A stretch of DNA of 45,727 bases from Mesotaenium endlicherianum (Eukaryota > Streptophyta > Zygnematophyceae > Zygnematales > Mesotaeniaceae). Location of the stretch: positions 276,435 through 322,161 of the forward strand of contig WELA01012745.1 of the NCBI GenBank assembly GCA_009602735.1. Direction: 5' to 3'. Shown here one piece after another: positions 27,504-39,100 of the stretch. The translations under genes and the position numbers were made by a program. The first letter of the stretch is position 1. Each line of letters opens with the position of its first letter. Under the pieces are notes generated by a model, which was given only the letters and a program-made list of their open reading frames with translations, did not search any database and was not told the DNA's origin.

Positions 27504-30500
27504 TATGTCATCTCTCTTTCGTTGGCTTGCTCGAGTAGTGGGATCTGTGTGATTGAGCAAGCGACCCTCTCTGCACATCTTCTTGAAAACGGCAGCCACG
27601 CAACGCCCAAGCTCAAGCTTTTGCTTCGCTCCCAATATGCGTCGAGCGTCGCTTTGTTTTAGCAGGCGGCCATGGATTTCTGCAGAGCCGAGGCAACACA
27701 GCATCAGAGGGCGGTCCCGTCGTCAATCAACTAAGTCTTCTTCCATTGCTTTGACTTGATTGGCGAGCTAACAGCCCGACACCTGGCACGTGTAGTTGAA
27801 CCTCACGCCAGTCACGACAGTGAGGCATGAGTTGGGCAAAAGAACTCTTTGAGCTTCCGGTCCATTCAACAACCCCAGGCTTATCGTAGCGCCCTATGAG
27901 CCATTGTGTGGCACTATGCTCTTGAACACCTACGTGTTTTCACGATGGATAATAAGGCAACAGGAGCCATTGTCTCACGTAATGACCTGAGGAATCATCC
28001 TCGAAACTTTGAGGTGCATCAGCTGGCCCACTCACGCGCATCTTGGCGGGCAACTCGGGCTTGCTGTGGGGCGCAGAGAGCTGCTGGGAAGCGCCGTCGT
28101 CCAATGGTGCGCCGCCACGTCAGCGCAGTCGACCGCCGTTCCCGCGAATCTGAGCCCCCTGGTGGCGGCGGCCTTCCAGCTGGGTGAGTGCTGGCTGCTT
28201 CTGCTCCTCTACCTGGGGCTTGTGCGCTGCCAGCTGTCAGATCTGCTGCAGCTTTTTTCTCTTTCTATGCGCGTGTTTGTTTGTGTGTATGTGTGTGTGT
28301 TAGATAATACTGTCTGCAAGTAACACTGAGCATGTATGTATCTGTGCATGCATACACACACAAACACATATATAGTGCACGTGCGATGGTACATCACTTG
28401 GTGTATGTCATGCATTTAATTATGGCTCTGATTCTCACCCCTCACTCTGCCACCTGGCTTTCCCCCATGGTCTGCATTTCTAGAGGGTCCCACGTACTGT
28501 GCACTGACCCCGCCACCTGGCACTCGCTGCCGTGCTCTCCCATGCTCTCTCGTGCCATTCCGTGCCACGTCATCGCCTGCCTGCAGGCGACGCGCGCCTG
28601 TACCGCAACCGCCTGCCGGCGCTGACGCAGCGCATGGCGGCGCTGCTGGCGGCCTCTGCGCTCGCGCCAACTGGCGTGCAGGCGCGCGCCGAGGGTGCCC
28701 TGGCCCTGCAGGACATCGGCGCGACGATTCTCGAGCGCGCGCACGCGCTGCGGGCGGGCAAGCGGCCGAGGGCGCAGAAGAAGAAGGCCCTCGTGGATCT
28801 GCTGAAGCTGCTGCGCGCCATCGGGCTCTCGCATCACAAATCGGCCATTGTCAAGGTGGGTGGACTCTTGCGGCGTGCGTGGAGAGGTGCGCGTGCTTGC
28901 GTGCGTGCGCGAGAGGGTGCGTGCAAGTGTGCGCGCTCGGCTGTGTATGATACCCATTGGAGGCGGCAGGGGTGGTGGTGGGCTGTGAGAGGTGGTGAAC
29001 GTGTCTCTCTCTCTGTGTGGGCTGAGGGGATAAGGGGGTGAAGGGGTGAAGNGTGAGCCCTCAGGCGTAAATGCATGTGCGCTGCACACAACTGTGTGTG
29101 TGTGTGTGCGGGTTTGTTTGTGTGTGAAGGTTCAAGTGTTGTGTTGTGAGTGCAGCTCACCTTCTCAAAGTGTTGTTTCTCTTGCATGCACTTATGTCAT
29201 GCTCAAGCCATATTGGATGCGGTTTCATTAAGGCACAAGCGGCAGCGGTGCTGATAACCTGCTTGGGGTGTTTGGGGTGCCGTTCCCACGCACACGCGCA
29301 CACTTGTGTGCACACACGCGCGCGCACGTGGACGCAAGCAGGAGGAGAGAAGCCCCAAGAGCTGGTTCCTGCAGCCGCCGCCCAGAGTGGAGCAACTGCT
29401 GTGCGCCACGTCATCCGCTTCCGCTGACGTGGCGGCGGCACCAGATTCCGGCCAACTGGAGATGGGCCACGTGGCAGATGCGTGCGCCGCCACGTGGCAC
29501 AAGGCAGACGGGTACTACTACAAGAACATGGCGCAGGTACAGCGCATGTGGCAGGCTGCGCTCGACTTCAGCAAGGACCTCTCTCTTCGCGAGGTACATT
29601 ATCATCATTCTTCCCAGTCTCTTGTCATGAGTTACCACTGATCGTGTTACAGACATGTATGTGTGCATGAGGTGGTTCTATGTGTGTGTGTGTTGTGTTT
29701 GTGTGTGTTTGCGTCAGGGGGGTGGCCTTCTCTTGTACATGCAACGCCTTGTTGGAAGAATCTATCAAAAGAAATTGGCTGACGTTGCGTTGTCGGCTGG
29801 CTGCCTCGGAGGCTGCCAGGTGGAGGTCTCAGGGCGCTACACGGAGCATCTCCTCCAATGGCAGCGCACGCAGAGGAAGCAGGCCAGCGCATTCGCCTGC
29901 CACCTCGGCACCCTGTCAGACCTCTCGAGCCTCCTGGGAAGCTTAGGCGCCACGGGAGGGTTCGACAGTTGTCGGCTGCCCCCCCAGGGGGCCACTCGAG
30001 CGTGGATGTGGCGGCAGAAGGTCCGCAAGTGCCTGTGCTTGCCCCCTTTTTATGGTCTTCCTAAGAGTCAGTGGTGGAGTGATTGGTTTAGGGAGGACAA
30101 TATGGGGCTGTCACGTACGAAGTTGCAAATGCACACTCTTCTTTTTTGGATGCTTATTTGTACCTTGTCCTAGAAGGTGGGCGGAGTGAGAGAGAATGGG
30201 CCAACTTGTGCATTCAAAAACTTCTCACTCAATTATGAACAAGTGCGGCAATGTTGTATACTGCGCATCCTATGCCTTGCGGCAAAGGTATATGCGGCCC
30301 GGGCGTACGTGTGCTGGCATTGTGTGCACGCGCATCATTCGTGCGAATGCACGCGCGTGAACTTGCACATACCTTCCTTGCACGCGTTTGTGGTTAAGTG
30401 CACGTCCACCCGCATGCATCCGTGCGCGAGTGCATGCATCTTGACCAAGCCCTTCCCCCCTACAAGCTGGAGGGGGAAGCAGCAAGCAGAGCACAACCAT

Positions 30501-31930
30501 TCATATTACTCTATCTTCAGGAGAGGGGCGTTGTTGTGATTTTTAGTTGGTAAGTTCTGATTCCGTCTGGCACTTTTGCTTCTGATGCGCAGGCGCTGCT
30601 GGACTCTCTGACGCAAGTGCTGACAGAGCAACAGACGCTTCTCGCGGTGGCCGACAAGGCGGGCGCGTGCCAGGTGGCAGATGGTGGCTGGTCTGACATG
30701 GCGCTGGCTAAATCGAGTGTCGACTCTGCACTGGAAGCCGCCACTTCGCTCAAGGTTGGTGCAGATACTGCGTCAATATGTACACATATATATATATGTA
30801 CATACATATGTATATACATATGTATAAATATATATACATATATGTGTATATATGTATATATATATGTATGTATATATGTGCGTGTATAACGTACACACAT
30901 ATGTATATGTATGTGTGTATATGTGTACGCATGTATACATATCTATATATGGTATATTCTATACCTCTCTTCTCTATGTGTGTGCATGTGGAGGTGGGGT
31001 GGGGGGGCGGGGAGCATTTACGACTACGCCCTGTAAGATGAATTAAGCCTGTAGCTTACCATGTATGGTGATAGAGTATACATCCAATTACATTCACCTG
31101 TATGTGACTACGTTCTGGTATCTTCAACTTAGAAAGCAATGTCATGCCCGTTTCAGCTGCTTTGTCTCGGATCAGTGTTGCCTTCATCAACGTCTGGGAG
31201 GCAGCGCAAGCTGCTGAGGCTATTCCCAGGGTCAGTAGAACGGTCCTCTACATAACGGCCAGCGCCCGGCTGTGCGAGGCGGGCACCTGTTCTGATCTCA
31301 TCCGTCGCTAGTGGCTGGCTGGCGATGGAGAGGCTTCCCAAGACTGCCGCTTGTGAAACAAAAAAGCTGTCGCCAATTTAAGAGAGAAGAGACTGCTCAT
31401 GTGCATGGTTAGTGAGACCGTGCTAGAGTATGAGTAGGAGACTAGCACGACGATTATGCTGAGAATTAAATGGAATGACAGGCAGTGCCGGGCCGGTAGG
31501 TGCCAGTCGGGAGAGCTCACACCTGTTGCTGCCACTTGTCATCCTCTTTCACAGGCCCAGGTGGACACGCAGCTGGTGCCACCTGGCGACAGCTTGGCCA
31601 GCCGCGACGCCAACAAGTGGCCGCTGCTGGTGACGCCACGCATGGCCGAAGGCGTCGACCACGTGTTTGCAAAAGTCAGGGAGCTTCACTCGCTACTCTC
31701 TGCGAGCCTGGAACTGAGAAAGGGTGAGGAGGAGGAAGATAAAACGGGAGAAGGCGCGGGCAGTGCTGAGCTGGTGGCGCCCGGGTGGTGCACCACCTGT
31801 CGCATGTTCGCCCAGGTCAGCGCCGCCCCTTGCCCCGATGCTGACACTCTTGTAGTGATCAGTTTGTGAAGTCGTCACTTTATGAGTGGCCTGTCAGCGC
31901 CCCCGTACGAATGCATGCGCGCGTGCGCGT

Positions 31931-31993
<63 letters not shown>

Positions 31994-33122
31994 GGGGTGC
32001 GATGGTCTGCGAACAAGTGCATTCGCGCATGCGTCCGGGCAAAAGCTATAGTAATGAGGACCACAAACTCGTCTCTGCTGGAGGATGCTGAGTCAGCATC
32101 ATCGTGTGGAGTGTCAGTACAGCTTGGGCTGGTGCTACTGCCAAGTGGCAGCCAAGAAGGCCCATGCCGCCATTCCTTTTCCGACTTGATCCAAGGCTGT
32201 CATTGATGTGCTCCTTTGCTGGACGCACTCAGCCCAGCCTGCGGACAAATATGGCCAGCACGTGCTTGTAGCGTGTACAGTATTGTACGCGGCTTTAGAT
32301 TAAGACATAAATATTTGGCCAAGTGCTACCATGCTGTATATGCTTCTCTGCGTACATCATTGCCAGGTGGCCACCTTTTTTTCCAGGTGGCAGGACAACC
32401 AGTGGGATCATTCTGAATTCTGCAGTCTCTGTCTGCCCCTCCTGCAGGCTGAGAAGATGCGGGAAGCGTACAAGGCCCAGGTGAAATCTGTTGCCTCAGG
32501 TGGGCCTACTGCTCTGACGCAGCCTAGCGCAGGAGCGCCTTTGGAGGAGGAGGAGAAAGTGGCGGCCTTCACAGCAGCCTATGAGTCAGCAGTCTCCAAA
32601 ATACTGTTGGCAGTCCAGGGGCTGAGTCAGGTGGTCCCCAAAGAGCGCCAGGTGGCAGCCACCGCTGCAGATGCAGATGCTTTTCAGAATGGTCAGGTGG
32701 TCGTGGAAGGGGGGGAGGATGATGATGGGGGGGACCACAAAACAGACGTGGATGCTAATGCAGAGCAAGACGACGCTGACCTGTTGGCAACAGAGGGCAC
32801 CCTGGAGACTTGGGGCCAGGCGGTATCTGAGCAGGTGGATGCTTTACAGGTGGCGCGCATCTGTGCCTCCGTGCAGAAGGCCATCCTGACAGCTGTATGC
32901 ATTCTCTTCTCTTTACTCTTCCTCTCGCTTCGCACCCTTATGTCTGTTCCCCACATAGAGCACTTTTCAGGATCCTGGAACATAGTACAAACTTTCGTCT
33001 GTCCTCTGTCATTATGTTGACATGCGAGGTATCTCTACAAGTACTTTCAGGCGCTCGAGCATGGGTCACTGGTATGCATAGGCCAAGACGTGTGTAAGAA
33101 TGTCTATCTGTATGTAGACATG

Positions 33123-33197
<75 letters not shown>

Positions 33198-36100
33198 ATA
33201 TATAAATATGTATATATATGTATATATCTGTATGTAGACATGCATATATATGTGTATATATATAAAAAGCAATGTGTTCAGCAGATCCGAGCGCCTGAGT
33301 CAGAGCTTCGTGCAGGCATGTCAAATTGTCCTCAGCGGGCCGCGCCCCTGGTGCGTTTGGGCTGACAGTCATCTAGGCTGGCTGGCTTCGGTGAGCAGGT
33401 GGATTTTGTGGACGGCCCGTCGCCAGGTGGTGCTCAAGCAGTGGCCCTGATGGGGCATCTCATGGGGAGGCTCCACATAGCGCTTGAGATGATTCGCGGC
33501 GTGGGGCTGCAGCTGCTGACAGACCACCTGGCATTCCACAAGGAGGTGGGGACTGCCCAGGATGCTGGGACTTCTTAAGTGCTGCAATTGTGTATGTATT
33601 GGTTGTTTGTGTGCTTGGATGCGTGCGTGTGTGTGTGAGCGTGTGCGCCTGATTGTGTACACGCGTGGGTCAGTGCTTGTGTTCCTGTGCGTGCATTGTG
33701 TGTCTGAGAATGTATATTTCTGTTTAATGAGCGGTGCCCTTGTGAGTGTGTGTGTGTGCGTGCGTGTGTGTGTGTGGGAATGTGCGTGTGTGTTTTTTGT
33801 CCACACCTATGTGTGTGCATATTTTTGTATGTGCGTGAGTGTACGCGGTTTTACGTGTGCGTGCACAGTATGCTCGTATGCGCAAATACGATTGTATGTG
33901 CGCGTGTGCATGTGCGAGTGCGCACGTGTACGTTCGTATGTTGACTTGCATGCATGTGCGTCTGTATGTTGGCTTCTTTTCCTGATCCGTATACTACTTC
34001 CCCTCCTTCATAACCCACACCCCCGCCCAATCACTGCCACCCCTGTGCGCCGCCCTGCCTGCCTTGTGGCGCGCTTTTGTAACGACAGGTGGCGAAGCTA
34101 GGATACATCCTGGGCAACCTCTTCAGCGCGCTCTACAAGGAGGGCTTCTGCACGCCCCGAGAGGAGGAGGTAGGGGGCGAGGGCGCCACCAAGTTCAACG
34201 ACGACGTGAGCGGCACGGGCATGGGCGAGGGGGAGGGCAAGAAGGACGTGAGCGATGAGATTGAGGACGAGGAGCAGCTGCTGGGCACCAAGGAACGCGT
34301 GAGTGCACACTCGCTCTCTCTCTACCTCCATCTCTCTTTATACATATATATACATATGTATGTATTTACAATATGGTCATGCATACATATTTCACTTGCT
34401 CTCTCTCTCTCGATCTCCCCCCTGCTCCCTCCCCCTCTTCCTCTTTCCCTCGTGTGTGGCGGGTATGATTTGAAGCTGTCTGGTTTGAGGCTTGATGTGT
34501 GATACCCGTGCTTCAAGGTTTACAGAAGCGGGCGCAAAGGGCCCCCATGAATCTCTCACACTCTGTGCGGCAGCCGCCCGCACGAGGACATGTAGTCCTT
34601 TTTAAGAAATGGGGGAGCTGAACGTGTAAACATGCGTGCTGGAGGTTTGAGGAAGCAGCTGCGGCCCATCCAAGAGCTGCAGCCAGCCGTCTCTGAGTTT
34701 GCTCTCCCGGCTGCACCTTCTGACGACATGGGGATCGCTGGTCTCCCTAGGTCTTGAAGTTTGGTGAGAAAAATGGAGTTGGCTGAGCGAAAGGGTCTGG
34801 CTGCGGCCCGCTGCACCGGTCCAGGCACGCGTGTGTGCGTGCTCTTGCGTGTGGAATACTTCCACAAGGGGGGTGGGGGTTGGGNNNNNNNNNNNNNNNN
34901 NNNNNNNNNNNNNNNNNNNNNNNNNNNNNNNNNNNNNNNNNNNNNNNNNNNNNNNNNNNNNNNNNNNNNNNNNNNNNNNNNNNNNNNNNNNNNNNNNNNN
35001 NNNNNNNNNNNNNNNNNNNNNNNNNNNNNNNNNNNNNNNNNNNNNNNNNNNNNNNNNNNNNNNNNNNNNNNNNNNNNNNNNNNNNNNNNNNNNNNNNNNN
35101 NNNNNNNNNNNNNNNNNNNNNNNNNNNNNNNNNNNNNNNNNNNNNNNNNNNNNNNNNNNNNNNNNNNNNNNNNNNNNNNNNNNNNNNNNNNNNNNNNNNN
35201 NNNNNNNNNNNNNNNNNNNNNNNNNNNNNNNNNNNNNNNNNNNNNNNNNNNGGCGGAGAGGGGAGGGGAGAGCGGGGTGAGTGAGCTGCTGGGGAAGGGT
35301 ATGTGTGAACGCTATCGGTCATTAGAGCTGTTTTGCGCCATGGGGGGGCGTGGTTGAGGTGCCTGCAGGAGGAGGAGGCGCCCAAGGCAGAGGCGGGGGA
35401 GAAGCAGAAGGAGAAGGAGAAGCAGCCCAAGGGCGTGGAGATGCAGGAGGACTTTGAGGGGGAGCTCTTTGACCTCAGCGACGACGACAAGGAGGAGGAG
35501 GAGGAGGAGGGGAAGGAGGGCGAGGAGGAGGAGAAGGAGGAGGAGCAGCAGCTGGACCAGGAGATGGGGGACCTCGGGGAGGATGCGGAGGTGGTGGACG
35601 AGCGGTTGTGGGGGGAGGAGGACGAGAAGGAGGAGAAGGAGAAGGGGCAGAAGGAGAAGGAGAAGTTCGAGAAGGATGCGCCTGTCTCGGGCGTGGATGA
35701 GGACCAGGTGGAGTACCGAGGGAAGGAGGAGGAGGAGGAGGGAGCGGGCGAGGGAGAGAAGGGGAAGGAGGGGAAGGAAAAGGAGAAGGAGAAGAAATGC
35801 ATGGGAAAAAAGGAGAGCGAGGAGGAGGAGGCTGGGGGAGACGCAGAGGAAGGGAAGGGGGAGGATGAGGACGCGGAGAAGCGTGGGGAGGATGCGGAAG
35901 GAGAGGAGGAGGAAGACGATAACGGCCCCATGACTGAGGAGAGCCACGGGATCAAGCCGCACGCCGAAGAGGACATGGAGCTTCCGGAAGATATGGAGCT
36001 GGACAAGGAAGAAGGGGAGGGCGGGGAGGAGGAGGAGGAGGGGGGAGAGGATAAGGAGGGAGACGAGGGAGAGGGCGAGGGTGAGGAGGAGAAGAAGGGG

Positions 36101-39100
36101 CCGCGAAGAGATGAGGGGGAGGCTGGGGAGGACAAAGACTTGAAGAAGCAAGAAGGGGAGGAGGAGGAGGGAGGCGACGTCGATATGGAGGAGGGAGGTG
36201 AGCAAGAGGGGCTGCTGGAGGAGGATAGTGATAAGCAGAAGGCTGAGGAGGAAGGGGAGGAGGAGGGTGCGGAGGCGGGGGCAGGAGGGGCCCAGGCAGA
36301 GGAGGAGGAGAAGGAGGAGGGCGCCGGCGAGATGACTGGTGTGACCGCCGAGGAGAAGCAGAAGCAGGAGGTGCCACCTGGCGACGCAGGAGTGGACGAG
36401 GCGGAGGTGGACCTGCAAGGGGAGAGGAGCAAGGGCAGAGGCGCCGAGGAGGAGCAGGCCGTAGGCATGAAGGGGGGCCCCAGGGGAGTGGAGAATATGA
36501 GGTCAGAGCAGAGGGAGCGGGAGAAGCAGGAGGCGGTACCGACGGCGGAGGCAGAGAGGGGGCAGTCGGAACAGGACCCCGAGCAGATGACAGCTGACGA
36601 GCGGGCGGGCGTGGAGCGGGCGCCTGCCAGCGAGGCGGAGGAGGCACGCAAGCAGGGGCCCAAGAAGAGCGGGAAAAAGCGGCAAGAGGCGAATCCATAC
36701 AGGAGCCTGGGAGACGCGCTGCGGAAGTGGAAGGAGCGCGTGAACATGGTGGGGGACAATGCGGCGGAGGGGGAGGAGCAGGAGCAGGAGGAGGAGAAGG
36801 GCGGCAAGGAGGGAGGGGCAGACGACGAGCCGCAGGAGAGAGGAGAGGTGGGGGACAGGGACATGGAATATGAGTTTGTTGGGAAGGAGGAGGGAGGGGG
36901 AGAGCAGGCGCTGGGGGCGGCCACAGATGACCAGCTGGCAGAGGCAATGGAGACAGAGGGAGAAGGTGGGAAGGAGAATCCGCAGGAAGAAGCTGCAGCC
37001 GGAGAAGAGGAGGAGGCGCAAGAGAAAGAGGGAGGTATGGAGGACGAAAGGGGGGGCGAGAAAGAGGATGAGGGGAAGGAGAACGAGGGGGGGAGAAAAA
37101 AACGACAGGTGGCAAGCGCCAGGGGACTGCAACTGGATGCAGAGAGCGAGGAGGAGGAAGAGGAGGAGGAGGGGGTGGGGAGGCTGGAAGAAGAGGAGGA
37201 GGAGGAGGGCAAGGAGGGCGAGGGCATCGAGGAGGAGGCAGAGGCGAGGAAGAAGATGGAGGCCGAGAGCTTTGTGTCGATGATGATGCAGAAGCAGGCA
37301 AGCTTGGAGGACGCGGAAGAGGGCGGAGAGGGGGAGGAGGAGGCGGATCAACACAGCCGGCGCGCGCGGGAGAGCGGCAAGGGGGGGGAGGAGAAGGAGG
37401 AGCGAGAGCAGGAGAAGGCCCTTACGGAAGAGGAGCTCAGGAGGATAAGGGAGGAGCTGGAGGAGCGCATGAGGGGGCTGCAGGAGGAGGAGGAGGAGGG
37501 GGAGGCGGAGGAGAAGAGGGAGCGCCGAATGGGGAGGGCGCGAGAAGCGTGGCAGCGTTACGAGGCGCTGACGGGACAGGTGTCGCGCGACCTGGCGGAG
37601 CAGCTGCGGCTGATCTTGGAGCCAACGCGCGCCACCAAGCTGCAGGGGGACTATCGCTCGGGGAAGCGCATCAACATGAAGAAGGTGGGTGCTCGCACGT
37701 GCGCTCTTGAGCGTGCCTGTATGAGCAGAAGCGGTTGTGTTGACGTATGCGAGTGCGTGTGCGCAAGCATGCGCGCGCGTGTGTGTGTTTGTGCGTGTGT
37801 GTGCCCTACTACGGGTTTCCTGATATCTGCTTTCCAGGTAAGTACTTGCATGGCAAGCCAGTACCACTCAGACAAGGTATGGCTGCACTGCAACCAAAGC
37901 CGCAATCTCAAACCCTGAACCCTGGCCTGCTGGCGTTGGAGCCCTAAGACTGCCTCCCTGATGTTGATGCTCCAGGTCATCCCGTACATTGCCAGCCAGT
38001 TCCGCAAGGACAAGATCTGGCTGCGGCGCACCAAGGCCGACAAGCGGCAGTACCAGGTGGTGCTGGCCATCGACGACTCGCGCAGCATGAGCGAGTCGCG
38101 CTGCGGCCACCTGGCGCTCGAGGCCATGGCCGCCATATGTCGCGCCATGGCGCAGCTGGAGGTGGGCGAGATGGCCGTGGTGGGCTTCGGGGAGCGCGGG
38201 AATGTGCGCCAGGTGCACGCGTTCGACGAGCCCTTTACAGCGGAGGCGGGCGTCGAGGTGGGTGTCGGGTTGGGGAAGCAGGATTCATTGTGGGGCAATG
38301 CAGGGCATCTCTTCTGTTCTCTGTCCTGTCTTCTCTATCGGATTCTCTGTTGTCCTACTCTCTCTTCTCGTGCTCTGTTTCCTCTTCCTTCCTGCCTTCC
38401 CTTTTGTATTCTCTTGTGTTTTTCTCTGCATTCCTCTTTCTCCTTCGTCTTCTCCTTTTTTAGTGTTGAAGCACTTTGCTGGCGTGCAATCATCAATGGG
38501 GAGGAGTTCGTGTGCCTTTCTCGGCCCATTATTGAATTTCCATACTTTCTTCCTGAGGAGGTCCCACCCCCCAAAAATGGATATCTTAATCCTTTAATAT
38601 CTGCTACATCGATGTATATATCGATCGCACGCACACATGTCTGTGTCCATAAGGGGGTATGCGTGTGTGCGGCCATGTGTGGTGGGTTGTTTAGTGTGAC
38701 TGCTGGTCTGTATGGTTGTCTATATAAGCTTATGCTTCATGTATCTGTGTCCCATGACTATTCATGACATGTACATATGTAGGGCAATGCTTGTTTGTGT
38801 ATAGACAAATCTCTCCTAGAACGGCAATTGGCATCTGATTATCAGCTGTGCGTGTGTGCAATGGGAGATGATGCCACCTGGCGGCTGGAACGAGCAGGTG
38901 GTGTCACAATTCTCCTTCAAGCAGGACAACACGATTGCAGACGAGCCGGTGGTAGAGCTGCTGCGCTTTCTGACAAACATGCTCGAGGACGCCGCCCAGA
39001 AAGTGGGCAGCAGCGCGGGCGGCACGGCGCACCTGCAGCAGCTTGTGCTCATCATTGCCGACGGTCGGTTCCACGAGAAGGTGTGTCCCCCCCTGCCACC

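Noticed and set aside
33280..33330. Possible extra MDN1 exon reading [11 protein letters not shown] before exon 47
   Set aside because: No donor fits the required phase and the sequence does not match a linker segment that I can place.
33562..34101. 179-codon Cys/Val-rich + frame
   Set aside because: Arises from TG-repeat intron sequence; it lacks domain content and lies between two phase-compatible midasin exons.
34747..37867. Very long - strand open frames (826, 454 and 449 codons) opposite the acidic exon
   Set aside because: They are poly-Ser/Pro/Leu antisense shadows of a purine-only coding strand, one runs through the N gap, and the + frame has clear midasin homology and splice sites.
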